Source: JAZDFC01 sp043808235
Lineage (GTDB): Bacteria; Bacteroidota; Ignavibacteria; Ignavibacteriales; Melioribacteraceae
Reading direction: 5' to 3'
Assembly: GCA_043808235.1 (NCBI GenBank)
Contig: JAZDFC010000062.1
Coordinates: forward strand, 1-39,899
DNA length: 39,899 nucleotides
Shown: in pieces, positions 19,401-25,564 of the stretch
How the letters are laid out: every line of letters begins with the position of its first letter
Numbering within the stretch: the stretch's first letter is position 1
Program-made: the position numbers and the translations under genes
The notes under the pieces: model-generated
Database searches by the model: none
Told to the model about the DNA's origin: nothing
What the model saw: only the letters and a program-made list of their open reading frames with translations

Positions 19401-22382
19401 CGAATATTGACTATTGCAAATTGGACAAATAACTCCGGCAGAGGTTGGCTCATTTCGAAATGATATTTGCGGATTTTCGATTTTCAGTATCAGAGTATTC
19501 TCTTTGCCGGTGAATTTTCCCCACAAGCCAAGAAAATTGTCAAAATCAGGTTCATGCTTTTGTCTTAGATATTCCCAGGATTTATCCTGTTTTTCTTTTT
19601 TGTTCGCAAGGTGAGATTCGTCTTTAACATAATCATGGTAAATTACAGAAGCAGGAAAGTAGATTTGCTTTCGCATATCCGGTTCAATTTTCAACAGACG
19701 GTAACTCAAATCAATTCCACCATGGCCAAATACGATGTTATCGTCCCAGCCGCCAGCATGAAAAAAAACATCCGCATTGTAAGATGTATTGCCTTCAAGA
19801 TTGCTATAACGTGGAAATGGTCTGTCGCCATAATAATAATGCTTCACAACGGAGTTGAGGGGATTGTTTGTTTTGGGCAAATATACTCCCCGAACTGCAA
19901 TCACATCAAATTTATTACGCGCTTGAATATGCGATTCTATAAGATTGCTTTCGGGAATACCATCATCTTCAAGAAAAAAAAGTATCGGCGACTTCGCAAA
20001 CAGAGAGCCAATATTTCTTGCCAAGTATGCGCCGGTATTTGTATTTAGTTTTACGTAAGTATCAACATAAGGTTTTAATTCATCGAACTCCCCGTCTTTT
20101 CCTCCGTTGTCCACAAATATCAACTCAAAGTTTTGGTTTCTTTGATTATCGAGTATTTGAAAACTCTTTAGGTTATCGGGATGCAATCGCCATGAAATCA
20201 CTATTACGGAGATAGCAGGTTTATCAAAAGATCTTATTGTTTCAAAGTCGCTAATTTTATCAGCGTATAGACTGTACTTATATTTCCAGTTTTTGTTCTC
20301 AAGTAAATTTATAAGTTTATTTAATTTGTCTTTTTGTGTCTTACCATTATTGATGATAGAAAAAAGTTTGTCATTCAATTTAACAATATCAAATTCATCT
20401 TGGACTCTTAAAACAGCATTTTTGCTAAAACTTTCTCTTTTGTTAATATTCTGTGCAATACTCAACATGTTATTCGCTATAGTGTCAACATCTTTTTCAT
20501 CGGCCAGCAAACCGGTTTCGCCATTGATAACCAGTTCCGGTATCCCAACATGATATGAACTAACAACAGGTAATCCTATTGCATGAGCTTCAGTTAAAGC
20601 CACCGGCACACCCTCGGAATCGCCGTCTTTTGCAACAACGCTGGTTAAAACAAACACATCGGCTTTTTGCATTTCTTCAATCACTTCGAGTTTAGTTTTG
20701 GGTCCTAAAAATTTAATACTATCGTTTAATTCTTCACGCTTTATAATTTCCATATATTTGTCATACAAGTCACCTTCACCAATAATTCTATATTCTGCAT
20801 TTATTTGTTTATGAATTTTTGCAAATGCTTGTAATGAATATTCAATTCCTTTCTTTTCAACGAAACGACCGACAGTTAAAAATATAATTTTCTCTTTGTT
20901 AAAAATTCTTTCTTTATAGACGAATTTTTCAAGATCAATTCCATAACGGTGAATTGTGATTTTACCGGGATCGCAGCCTCGCTTTACTAATTCATTTTTC
21001 ATAAAATGACTTGGTGTAGTTATTTTATCGGCTCTCTCAAACAAATAGGCATAACAATTATCCCCCTTCTGCATAAAGTATCTCGAAGCATCATAACCAT
21101 GAAAGGACACAAGAACAAATTTATTGCTCAATCTAAAGAGGGGTTCGAATATATTAAAGTTAACCCCATAATGAACATGAAAAGCGCCAACATCATCAAG
21201 ATCTTTGATATTATTTTTCTGAAAAAATATTTGGAGCCACTTTTTCGGATCAGCTTTAAAATTTTCATTCGGTGGAGCAACGTATTTGGTTTTGCTTAAA
21301 AGGTCATATTTTTCAATATCATCATGAATGATATTAGTACCGGTATTATAAGTGGCCCAATTTTCTATTTCGAAACCTCTATCGATCAATCCGGTTATTT
21401 GGTCTAATATAAACGTCGCCGATACTGAAGGAAAGCCGCCTTGAATGATGACTATTTTATTTTTTTCGTTCATTGGTTTATGAATCATTTCCTCACTTGT
21501 CTTTTTTTCGACAGATGAATTTTCTTTGTGCTTATAATGACTCTTAGGTTTTATTAGTTCAATATAGTCTACATTCTCATCATACTTGGGGAGATTCATT
21601 TTCGAAATTCTATCCAAGTGAAAGTTGATTATCTTTTTTGCTTTGGCTTCATATTTATAATTATGAAATTTATTTAGATAGGTAATAAGATTGATTCTCA
21701 AATGGTGATGATATTTAACTATTTTTTCATTATTAGTTATTCCAGATTCAAGTTTTCTATACACACTCATAATTTCATGAAATTTTTTAAGCGGACCTAA
21801 TGAAGAGATAATTGAAAACAGCGCCATATCTCCACTTACAATTTTGCTAAACCATCCGGGCAATTCTCCGAGATTATTGCAAAAGACTAACGATGAAGTA
21901 TGAAATGGAGAAAGCGCTGCGAAAGTATCTTCCGTTGTAAGTATTTCATTTGCCTCTCGTCCATATACCTTCCCTACCTTTCCATCCTCGAAAATTTGCT
22001 GCGTTTCATGAAAGCAGCCGGAGAAGCCGGAGTTTGCTTCGAGAAAATCAACTTGTTTTTGAAGCTTTAGCGGGTCTGTCCAGTAATCGTCGCCTTCGCA
22101 AAAGGCGATATACTTACCTTTTGCCGCATTGAAGACTGTTCTGGTTACGATTCCTGTACCTTTTGATTTTTGATTTTCAGTTTGAAAGATAGGTTTAAAT
22201 AATTTAGGATATTTGTCTATATATTCATGAATAATATTTCGTGTTCTATCAGTAGAAGCATCATCATGAATGATAATTTCGAAATCAAAATTCGTTTCCT
22301 GCATTATAATACTATTCAAAGCTTGCTCTAAATATTCTTCGTGATTATATGCAAGGGAAATTATACTTACTAATGGTTTCAT
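7434..22382 (-). CDS. Giant multidomain glycan assembly protein (4982 residues; ~15 GT, methyltransferase, WbsX and glycerophosphotransferase domains)
   Basis: One uninterrupted frame. Domains in order, approximate residues: GT2-1 (1-290; FCEGDDYWTDP); GT4-1 (304-705; VSFHGYDAS, EGVPVALTEAHAIGLPVV); GT2-2 (722-960; FLEDDG); zinc-ribbon methyltransferase (975-1200; CPIC...CREC, then LLDIAPS and CYHVLEHIPDD); CgeB-like GT-B (1200-1510; VNSRVFDALACGTLVIT); GT2-3 (1545-1795; LNNDTEV); GT2-4 (1844-2095; LNSDTQV); GT4-2 (2135-2565; CSGPESPMKCAEC); methyltransferase 2 (2577-2787; ILEIAPGFGRCTQYL); WbsX-like (2835-3180; FYLPQYHPIPENDRWWGKGF, INAWNEWGEGAHLEPD); GT2-5 (3195-3455; LNNDTLP); GT4-3 (3520-3935; CAGPESNEKCALC, MPSLMDNYPIVVQEAF); glycerophosphotransferase 1 (3947-4287; VGHGTISKG, MISDVSSAFMEF); GT-A-like region without DxD (4294-4615); glycerophosphotransferase 2 (4621-4982; VGHGILSKG, MISDVSSAMMEF). 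No signal peptide or obvious membrane segment was seen, so it is probably cytoplasmic or membrane-associated. It starts three bases after the acyltransferase gene. GT2-GT4 pairs occur three times, suggesting growth by module duplication. Length far exceeds known bacterial multidomain capsule or O-antigen polymerases that I recall. The frame itself is certain; the product and acceptor are unknown. Confidence 0.93.
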   Translation of the reverse strand: MKPLVSIISLAYNHEEYLEQALNSIIMQETNFDFEIIIHDDASTDRTRNIIHEYIDKYPKLFKPIFQTENQKSKGTGIVTRTVFNAAKGKYIAFCEGDDYWTDPLKLQKQVDFLEANSGFSGCFHETQQIFEDGKVGKVYGREANEILTTEDTFAALSPFHTSSLVFCNNLGELPGWFSKIVSGDMALFSIISSLGPLKKFHEIMSVYRKLESGITNNEKIVKYHHHLRINLITYLNKFHNYKYEAKAKKIINFHLDRISKMNLPKYDENVDYIELIKPKSHYKHKENSSVEKKTSEEMIHKPMNEKNKIVIIQGGFPSVSATFILDQITGLIDRGFEIENWATYNTGTNIIHDDIEKYDLLSKTKYVAPPNENFKADPKKWLQIFFQKNNIKDLDDVGAFHVHYGVNFNIFEPLFRLSNKFVLVSFHGYDASRYFMQKGDNCYAYLFERADKITTPSHFMKNELVKRGCDPGKITIHRYGIDLEKFVYKERIFNKEKIIFLTVGRFVEKKGIEYSLQAFAKIHKQINAEYRIIGEGDLYDKYMEIIKREELNDSIKFLGPKTKLEVIEEMQKADVFVLTSVVAKDGDSEGVPVALTEAHAIGLPVVSSYHVGIPELVINGETGLLADEKDVDTIANNMLSIAQNINKRESFSKNAVLRVQDEFDIVKLNDKLFSIINNGKTQKDKLNKLINLLENKNWKYKYSLYADKISDFETIRSFDKPAISVIVISWRLHPDNLKSFQILDNQRNQNFELIFVDNGGKDGEFDELKPYVDTYVKLNTNTGAYLARNIGSLFAKSPILFFLEDDGIPESNLIESHIQARNKFDVIAVRGVYLPKTNNPLNSVVKHYYYGDRPFPRYSNLEGNTSYNADVFFHAGGWDDNIVFGHGGIDLSYRLLKIEPDMRKQIYFPASVIYHDYVKDESHLANKKEKQDKSWEYLRQKHEPDFDNFLGLWGKFTGKENTLILKIENPQISFRNEPTSAGVICPICNSQYSHFQSAGIKPRPNALCRECGSLERHRTLWLYLSRKTNFFKDKIKLLDIAPSKCLSGIFKKLPNVEYMSIDLNSPLAMRHMDITSLDFPDDSFDCIICYHVLEHIPDDRKAMRELRRVLKPGGWAILQVPMTGLAKTLEDPSITSPEKRKEIFGQEDHVRSYGLDYKDRLEEAGFNVSVDKFASELPIAEIKRYALHKGDIYYCSKEAVISNNSRNFTLAFAVTEVGPDASAGDYFTALELGTALKEIYGWDIKWLPKAKWYDVRNVDVLIAMTDHYDLNKLGSSAANIVKICWMRNWFERWASKPFFKLWDIHLCSSNIALEYIRSNYQVNPYLLRIATNHQIFKPGSIDKIYDYCFTGSYWNVPRDIEKINPDKLGMNFALFGKNWENHDVFRKYYKGFAPYHLLPDIYNQTKILIDDANSVTKEWGSVNSRVFDALACGTLVITNSEKSSNEVFNGQLPVYHSPEELGSILNRFLKNPSRYKKTISSLRELVLQKHTYEIRGQEFVEILGNYLQRLNIGNLDEVDNSNQSVAKLDYESSLIHSTISENHNNSKQVSIVIPVFNQLDYTRKCIDCIFKNTKPGFELIIVDNGSTDGTFEYLSSLGDKIRLIRNEKNLGFAKANNLGVNAAVNPYILFLNNDTEVQPGWLEPLLEIAGSDNNIGAVGSKLLFPDGRLQHAGVVIIEQRNKISLLPRHVFMGENPSIVPINHPMYFQAVTAACMLVNKNDFHAVGGFDEAYWNGSEDVDFCFKLQRAGKNIVYQPTSIVIHHESKSGKERIVAQPQNNKRLQETWSDFIKPDLIDHGTFLEVGPSEKISAYDAVGNSYDKTLYMEKVILWWKLYNTPRKNQAPTVIIPVYNAYDEIEKCFNSLIENTHEAYNVIIIDDCSTDKRIWPMLIKYAQRFTNITCMRHSENRGYTATINEGCRSCRGDVVLLNSDTQVTSNWLKKLKRTAYSKSNVATVTPLSNAAGVFSIPWRDKNNEIPVGWTTEQFGQVVESLSPGLCPEVPTGNGFCMYITRKALDTAGFFDEKTFPKGYGEENDFCMRALAHGMINLIEDSTFIYHKRSASFKEKKEEIIKLSQKKLTEKHPNYVKSVKKWLDNDPVDIIRESLKAYLKTHSADGHRIQHEGIVHFDRQDKTNKGVQRILFVNHNLYPFENSGTPISTLNHALGMKENGLEVAVLIPSTKVKEGFAKQVEDNFILYKLPRLDKYAVFIGEIDKSVLEKYFSSVEKIIEDFSPDIVQINDYVYMPEEIVSLFHNKGARVIRNVCNLEEICHMDYPVISNGLQGELCSGPESPMKCAECFLINRAGKKREEIEQNLLNEIANRIKRRTESVQKLYSDSVDGVIFTEKAFKDYFTRFINIDGRKTVVNPRGIKFDFEKNNSPRKFDSEEIRFAFIGNIMFSKGPDVILNAFTEITFLENFRLDIYGSIVDKAYKGWIEQLEALYPDKIKYHGSFKKEELEKITSSIDVAIIPSYFDTYNRVVRELLYLGVPIIVTDFFGSSIIQNSVNGLKINVGDYKALAAAMQKIIDNPQLIHGLSRGIAETKIPSLADEISGMIGFYNKLVVKNIPAAPSHTVEKNLSKWSRYKWEKGGDEWSSVWGSTENLWQNTIFSRIKNLLPAESILEIAPGFGRCTQYLLPYCSKYVGIDLTPKCIDACKERFKDYSYADFYTNDGLSLAMVEDDSVDFVFSWDSFVHIQAEVAREYLKQISDKLKKGGYGFIHHSNIGSFMDGNGQLKVENQHWRAPNMSAALFRGFCEEVGLQCITQEIIAWGGKIYNDCFSFFNKPESVAFDCNTKIIENNKFMQEASPSYQGNVDKSKNYSLNKLSNALSCDTKLIAFYLPQYHPIPENDRWWGKGFTEWTNVAKSQPLFQGHYQPHMPADLGFYDLRLLETQKQQAELAKEHGVHGFCYYHYWFNGKRLLETPLTNILKSGKPDFPFCLCWANEDWTRAWDGKSGEILIAQNYSEEDDIQHIRFLSEIFKDKRYIRINGKPLFLVYKASRIPDPLKTTSTWRREARLLGIGEIYLCRVESFKSEKTDPFSLGFDAAVEFQPDWSELGTPILKTENFKAYDYKNVVEKMLNKPVPAYKRFSCVTPSWDNSPRRKNNVAILHNSTPEKFQYWIQEVIKRQSTVRTGENLIFINAWNEWGEGAHLEPDMKFGNAYLEAAKQALHESGKSNDQINHEPNLSSNVESEQIIVSIIMPVWNKVELTSQCIEALLKNTPMLNCEVIIVDNNSTDGTKEFLKKLETRFKIIYNAGNEGFSKACNRGAKAASGKYLVFLNNDTLPQENWLDELVGFIDADDSTGVIGCKLLYPDDTIQHCGVSMRYDKKFFRHHYKFLHKDHPLVNEVREYDAVTAACFITPKKLFIELGMFDEEFLNGCEDMDYCTRVRENGFKIYYTPTAVLYHLESQTPREINMNDRNFERYIQKWGADKMQNEIEIYAEDGFWERDGNKFVKQNNPLFAGWIEELKVAASRLDKNAIDKLSKIIKRIYPIDEWFKNHNVIQKEIVPKNYNDPDKTKILFVLHDFPPYRSAGAQLFALSLAKQINSTGKAEVEIIYPVFRDSSMNNYSIHKSEYEGITIYELHKAKVNEMSKLLDEKVYTAFDGFLKENKYDLIHIHGLGQLTMAPIFAAENNAVKMVMTLHDFWFLCDHWHLVRNNQDMCAGPESNEKCALCYLQDNRIVNSKENLEELQKYHQMRKQIFTEAYSRVNRFFSPSAYLKSIFNNYGFNNIEVLSNGLDCEIPETDHVKNNSGKIIFGYAGQLIIRKGVDLLIATFKSIKTDADIELHIYGPLKSNGYCDKLKSMIDSDDRIKYFGGYNRDEVNRIIQSFDVIVMPSLMDNYPIVVQEAFVNKTPVIASNVGGIPELVTNMSTGILVKPGSIDELTDAMELVINKKEILEKFKTNIPSVKSMNESATEYVSEYEKLICENASISNYEGHLTVQFYVYKSVHWPMFEELYNYLKKQPQVKEIVICLPNIPNLIVGGSYDLIDKLMNLGERVIAHPQDANADVTFIADTIAGKVYGCGKIVNVGHGTISKGYYFTESFWTERENWVDLLCVPGDYAANQFNQILKTRVVPTGMPKLDPVFRGDYSREGLCRLLNLNFNKKIVLYAPTFNIDLSSLYNFVDKFHLLDNQNFYVLIKLHGSTQPELIQKYREIAGPAKNIIFIEDTNLARYIGGADIMISDVSSAFMEFMAMDKPVILYDNPNVKNYHGYDPNNIEYAWRDLGTRVSSFDQMLKELKRILKNGDGKSEVRNNYARQLFADLNGSASENVWKETLSLLDQKNIELPVLSIVMMLNSHNIIFVRRLVHFIKFYSVMPIEFVIVKSNDKPSNDLIEELKNSGEYYSLNIIDLNNVSDPILSGIRNSTGNYIGVIEEGVNLYKNFDYITYKSFLLNPDINVFTGLTDSNNPQIDYKNYIPADDNNKNERFAYEFINKYQCKETSKLAKISSVPALLFIRRSAFDFTKFNSYLEFFAHLSANQDIYASLSLFYTQTNKNLKDEVTQVWDYRFLVKPEERTKLIQKIISRAFYPELFELLLEDIVRLNIKIKEFVMIAAQSVADRFYDSSYKQKVLDVLKEDNLLSPILKREIDIINRLNKSRLNRSTLDKESDSLKILFYFYKNVHIPILSPIYYHLKQNYPDVKIAFGFMRYAPAIRAGFTDDELIVLKNFGEQLYINPQEYEPDITIIADSCYEFVQNCGKVVHVGHGILSKGQYYTDTDLARREESADLVCVPGEFHKKIMNKIITKPVVATGMAKLDGLFSENINRKWVLGKYKFPDDYKYILFAPTFNDELSAIPYALDRINEVIPDDKTFLLVKLHGSTKKEYMEMYRQLFKKDARVIYIDELDITPFMAVADIMISDVSSAMMEFAALDKPLILFNNPDWKKYKYYNPSDMEFKWRDIGIQVTNLEEMKKAVERSLVYPEEFKQKRKYYTDQILANKYSGNACAKIINAALELCSNRLNRELLLTEIK

Positions 22383-22385
22383 AAG

Positions 22386-23057
22386 CTACAATGCTTTTAT
22401 ATTATTATTAAATGGTCTAGCAGGGTTACCAATTACTTTTACATGGCTTTCAATACTTTTTATAACATTTGATGCCATACCAACAAAACAAAAATCGCCA
22501 ATTGTTATATAATTATTGAAACTGGTATTTAAGCCAATAAAATTTCCATTCCCGATTTTATCATTACTTCCCACAACTGAATGAGCTGCAAAAAAATTAT
22601 ATTCACCAATTGAAGTATCATGCCCGATTAAGGTATTTGAATGAATTGTATTAAAATTTCCAATTCTAGCTTTTGGATTGATGACCGCATTTGCAAGGAT
22701 ACAAGTCCCTATTCCAATATTCGCACTTTTAGCAATTAATGCTGAGGGATGTACAAAAGTACAGAATTTATCTAACGGAATTTTAAAACTATCTAGTAAT
22801 TCTATCCTTTCTTTCATCAAATCCGGGCGATATAATTGATAAATGAATTTAACATCAATATACTTTTCAAAATAAGATTTAGCATCGAAAGTCTTACATA
22901 TTATTGGGAAACCATTTATTTCCTTACCAAAAGACTCATCATCAAAAGCAAAACCAAGGAATTCAACGTCATTCCCTTTAACCTGTGCATCATAAATTTG
23001 TTCAGCAATAACAATTGCTGAACCTTTTCCACCAATTATTACAATCTTTGTTCTCAT
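22386..23057 (-). CDS. NeuD/PglD-family sugar O-/N-acyltransferase (left-handed beta helix)
   Basis: Transfers an acyl group from an acyl-CoA to a nucleotide sugar or glycan. The 223 residues start with a Rossmann-like nucleotide-sugar binding half (IVIIGGKGSAIVIAEQI) and continue with hexapeptide repeats forming a left-handed beta helix (NIGIGTCILANAVINPKARIG onwards). H139 and H146 (NTIHSNTLIGHD) are at the position of the catalytic histidine in PglD. It ends in VIGNPARP, typical of the family. It is two bases from the preceding aminotransferase gene and three from the giant gene. In this context it is the best candidate to acylate the 4-amino group made by the aminotransferase at 26997-28118 (inference). 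Confidence 0.88.
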   Translation of the reverse strand: MRTKIVIIGGKGSAIVIAEQIYDAQVKGNDVEFLGFAFDDESFGKEINGFPIICKTFDAKSYFEKYIDVKFIYQLYRPDLMKERIELLDSFKIPLDKFCTFVHPSALIAKSANIGIGTCILANAVINPKARIGNFNTIHSNTLIGHDTSIGEYNFFAAHSVVGSNDKIGNGNFIGLNTSFNNYITIGDFCFVGMASNVIKSIESHVKVIGNPARPFNNNIKAL

Positions 23058-23059
23058 TT

Positions 23060-24031
23060 TTAATTATTCTTTAATTGTTCAGAAATAATCTTTACAATAT
23101 GTTTTATTTCATCTGTATTAATACCTTGATGTATTGGCAATGGTATTAAGTTATCAGTTAAGTAATATTCCCAACTTTTTTCTGCTGTCAATCCATAAAC
23201 ATTACGCCAATATGTTGCAACATATATTCTATTCTTAATTAAATACTCTTTCATTTTATTATTGTCTTTTCTTAAAAAAGGATAAACCATTGGCCCATTG
23301 ATTTTTTCATTTTCTATAATTGATGAAAATTCATTAAGGAATCTTAAGTGTTTGTGTAAGAACAAGAAATTATCATTACGTTTTTTTAATACAGTTTTAA
23401 AATTGATATTTCTTAATAACCTTTCCGTAATTGTTGACATTTTTCGCAATGGCATGTTTTCAATTTTATTTTCGTTTTGCTGAAAACCATTAAATCCCGC
23501 TTCAGGTCCATCTTCACAACGTTTCAACAAATGATCAAATCTGTCAAAAGAATTATCTCTTTCAAGATCAATACTAATTTTTTTATTTGCATATACAAAT
23601 CCTCCATCAGGTAATCCGAAAAACTTTCGAGGAGAATAAAATGTTAATAAATTTTCAAATGGTTTTGTAAAAAATGCTTGTGTATTATCAATAATAACAT
23701 TTCCAAATTTCTCTATAACACCTTCTGTCTTTTTATTTAAAATCCCGAAATAATTAATATAAATCAGAACATCTTTTTTGTGCAGCTTTTTTATTTTAGG
23801 AGTAAAATCCCGGTTTAAAGAATAAAACGAATATTCAAGATTCATTCTTTTTATCGGCTGCAATATTGCATCGCAAGAGTAAAATGGTATATATACTTTT
23901 TTATAGGTGTTGTTTGAAAGAAAAATATATTCCAACGCGTTTCTTCCACTATTAACTTGAATAGCATTATCGTGATAAACGGTTTTATTATCCTGTAATT
24001 CTAATTCGAAATATCCGCCAATTGCTTTCAT
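23060..24031 (-). CDS. Divergent DegT/DnrJ-like PLP enzyme
   Basis: A fold-type I PLP enzyme related to sugar aminotransferases but short (323 residues) and unlike the canonical one upstream. The probable PLP lysine is K136 in FYSPRKFFGLPDGG, and the cofactor-nitrogen aspartate is D115 in IIDNTQAFF; both fit the DegT pattern. The N-terminal part (IGGYFELEL, VNSGRNALEYI) matches a small group of polysaccharide-cluster proteins I know only as DegT-like. ATG overlaps the WbqC stop codon by the ATGA arrangement, showing translational coupling. WbqC-family proteins often neighbour such genes. Substrate unknown; it could make a second amino sugar or act on the non-sugar substituent. Confidence 0.78.
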   Translation of the reverse strand: MKAIGGYFELELQDNKTVYHDNAIQVNSGRNALEYIFLSNNTYKKVYIPFYSCDAILQPIKRMNLEYSFYSLNRDFTPKIKKLHKKDVLIYINYFGILNKKTEGVIEKFGNVIIDNTQAFFTKPFENLLTFYSPRKFFGLPDGGFVYANKKISIDLERDNSFDRFDHLLKRCEDGPEAGFNGFQQNENKIENMPLRKMSTITERLLRNINFKTVLKKRNDNFLFLHKHLRFLNEFSSIIENEKINGPMVYPFLRKDNNKMKEYLIKNRIYVATYWRNVYGLTAEKSWEYYLTDNLIPLPIHQGINTDEIKHIVKIISEQLKNN

Positions 24032-24723
24032 CTTAACTCATATTCATTTAGCATTTCTTTAATTTTCTTTTTCGAATTAAACATCATAACATCTATTATG
24101 GATAAGTTAGATACAAAATCGTTACCGAATTGCTTATAAACAATTTCATTTGTCTTAATGAATTTTAATTCAATTCCATTTAGCATAAACTCATTTTTAT
24201 CATATAATTCAAGACCCCCAATGGAATTAATGTAAGGATCCGCATTTAGTGCTTTACATATGTGAATAACTTTATCTTTCCCTTTGAGGCTATGGTCTAT
24301 ATTTATGTTTGAGGAAATTAATATTTCAGTTTCTATATCCAAGTATTCACACATCTTTACAATTGAGTAAAAAATAAAGTCAAATAAATTTCTATCTCTA
24401 TTACTTACCACTTGCTCAATCAAATTCAAAGTCTCATTAAAATATGGTGCGTTTTTGTAGGCTCCTATAATTTGATTTAAAAAATTTTTTGTATTGAAAT
24501 TATCTGCTACCAGGCGTTCGCAGATGTCTATAAAATCAGAATCTTTTTCTAATGGTATTGTGATATAAACATCAACACCGTTTTTCAAAATTCGATTACG
24601 ATTAATCCATCCTTTCTTGGTATACTGTATATTGTCGTAAACAACATATTTATCAACCATATTTATCAACTGGAAATATCCAATATACGGCATAAAATAT
24701 GGCTGCATAATTGCCACTTTCAT
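24028..24723 (-). CDS. WbqC-family protein
   Basis: Member of the WbqC-like family common in O-antigen and exopolysaccharide clusters, with no firmly established reaction to my knowledge. Family signatures are the N-terminus VAIMQPYFMPYIGYFQLI, the motif YDNIQYTKKGWINRNRI, and the later KGKDKVIHICKALNADPYINSIGG. I place the start at ATG 24723 rather than a possible start 27 bases upstream (24750), because the protein then begins MKVAIMQPY as in relatives, and GGAAAGG stands about seven bases before it. It starts one base after the preceding stop codon, and its own stop overlaps the next start. Tight coupling to the DegT-like and methyltransferase genes suggests a joint role in an unusual sugar substituent. 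Confidence 0.85.
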   Translation of the reverse strand: MKVAIMQPYFMPYIGYFQLINMVDKYVVYDNIQYTKKGWINRNRILKNGVDVYITIPLEKDSDFIDICERLVADNFNTKNFLNQIIGAYKNAPYFNETLNLIEQVVSNRDRNLFDFIFYSIVKMCEYLDIETEILISSNINIDHSLKGKDKVIHICKALNADPYINSIGGLELYDKNEFMLNGIELKFIKTNEIVYKQFGNDFVSNLSIIDVMMFNSKKKIKEMLNEYELR

Positions 24724-24724
24724 T

Positions 24725-25540
24725 TCAGAAACCTTTCCAGTAGTCAACAAAACCTTTTTTATAAAACAAATATTCCTTCTGAAGTTCTCGATGAATCAGT
24801 TTTATTTTTTCTTGTAATTCAGCCGGTTCCTTTCTAAATAATATCCAGCACTTTGCTATTGGACAATAAAGAGAACTTATATAACTGAGCTGTTCCATCA
24901 AGATGCTCATACTCTTATTTGTATACAAAGCCGAATGAACCGGCGGTGCGATATAAAACCAATTTGGATCCTTTGGAATATTTTCGCAAACGACTGTGTG
25001 TATAATAAGCGCTCCGTCATCATCGACGATATTATTAATTGATTCAATGTCTTCTCTTTTTGTAATATGTTCAAACAATGCACTGTTGAAAACAACTTTT
25101 TTTTTAGTCAATTTTTCTTTTTCAATATAAACAAGAGTACCATTTCCATCTGAACGAACATATGGATCATAAATCGGAAGACAGATACTAAAATACCTTT
25201 GTAGTATTTTTGCCAGGGTCCCCATACCTCCGCCAAAATCTACCATATTATTTTCTACGATAAGCTGATTTTCTGTCAATAATTTCAGCATGGCGGCTTG
25301 TTCCAAATATGGAGGTTGATTCCCTTGCCTTTTACGTTCTGGATTTTCTATAAAGTGATGAAATTTAGTATTAAGTTCTTCCCATTCATTAGTATTCATT
25401 TCAAATAAAGTTTTAGAAAATGTAAATCCACAGTTTGAGCATTTATAATATTCCGCTTCCTCTAAAAATTTTTTAAACGGTAATTCCCAGTGTTTCTTAA
25501 AATAAAAGTTAGTTTCATTATTACAAATAATACATTTCAT
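24725..25540 (-). CDS. Zinc-ribbon SAM-dependent methyltransferase
   Basis: 271 residues: an N-terminal zinc ribbon (C3, C6, C34, C37) followed by a class I methyltransferase core with the SAM loop MVDFGGGMGTLAKI near residue 98 and SALFEHI later. The architecture resembles sugar C- or O-methyltransferases of polysaccharide clusters and also the methyltransferase domain at about residues 975-1200 of the giant protein. It lies 24 bases after the CitE-like gene and one base before the WbqC-family gene. In anthrose and Pseudomonas syringae viosamine the sugar carries a 2-O-methyl group, so a similar role is conceivable here but is inference. The reaction (O-, N- or C-methylation) cannot be decided from sequence. 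Confidence 0.85.
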   Translation of the reverse strand: MKCIICNNETNFYFKKHWELPFKKFLEEAEYYKCSNCGFTFSKTLFEMNTNEWEELNTKFHHFIENPERKRQGNQPPYLEQAAMLKLLTENQLIVENNMVDFGGGMGTLAKILQRYFSICLPIYDPYVRSDGNGTLVYIEKEKLTKKKVVFNSALFEHITKREDIESINNIVDDDGALIIHTVVCENIPKDPNWFYIAPPVHSALYTNKSMSILMEQLSYISSLYCPIAKCWILFRKEPAELQEKIKLIHRELQKEYLFYKKGFVDYWKGF

Positions 25541-25564
25541 ATTTAGCCTTTGCTCAGCGCTTAG

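Noticed and set aside
12445..20048. Open frames of 128, 140 and 145 codons on the plus strand (12445-12831, 17278-17700, 19611-20048)
   Set aside because: They lie opposite conserved GT domains of the giant protein, show no recognisable domain and are explained as antisense frames of real coding sequence.
7434..22382. Possibility that the giant frame is an assembly or sequencing artefact joining several genes
   Set aside because: Linkers between domains are open in frame without stops, repeated frameshift errors would be needed at more than ten junctions, and the neighbouring protein shows the same multidomain style. Long reads would settle it.
24724..24750. Start of the WbqC-family gene at 24750
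   Set aside because: It would add nine residues not found in the family and overlap the preceding gene; the internal ATG at 24723 has a better ribosome binding site and gives the conserved N-terminus.
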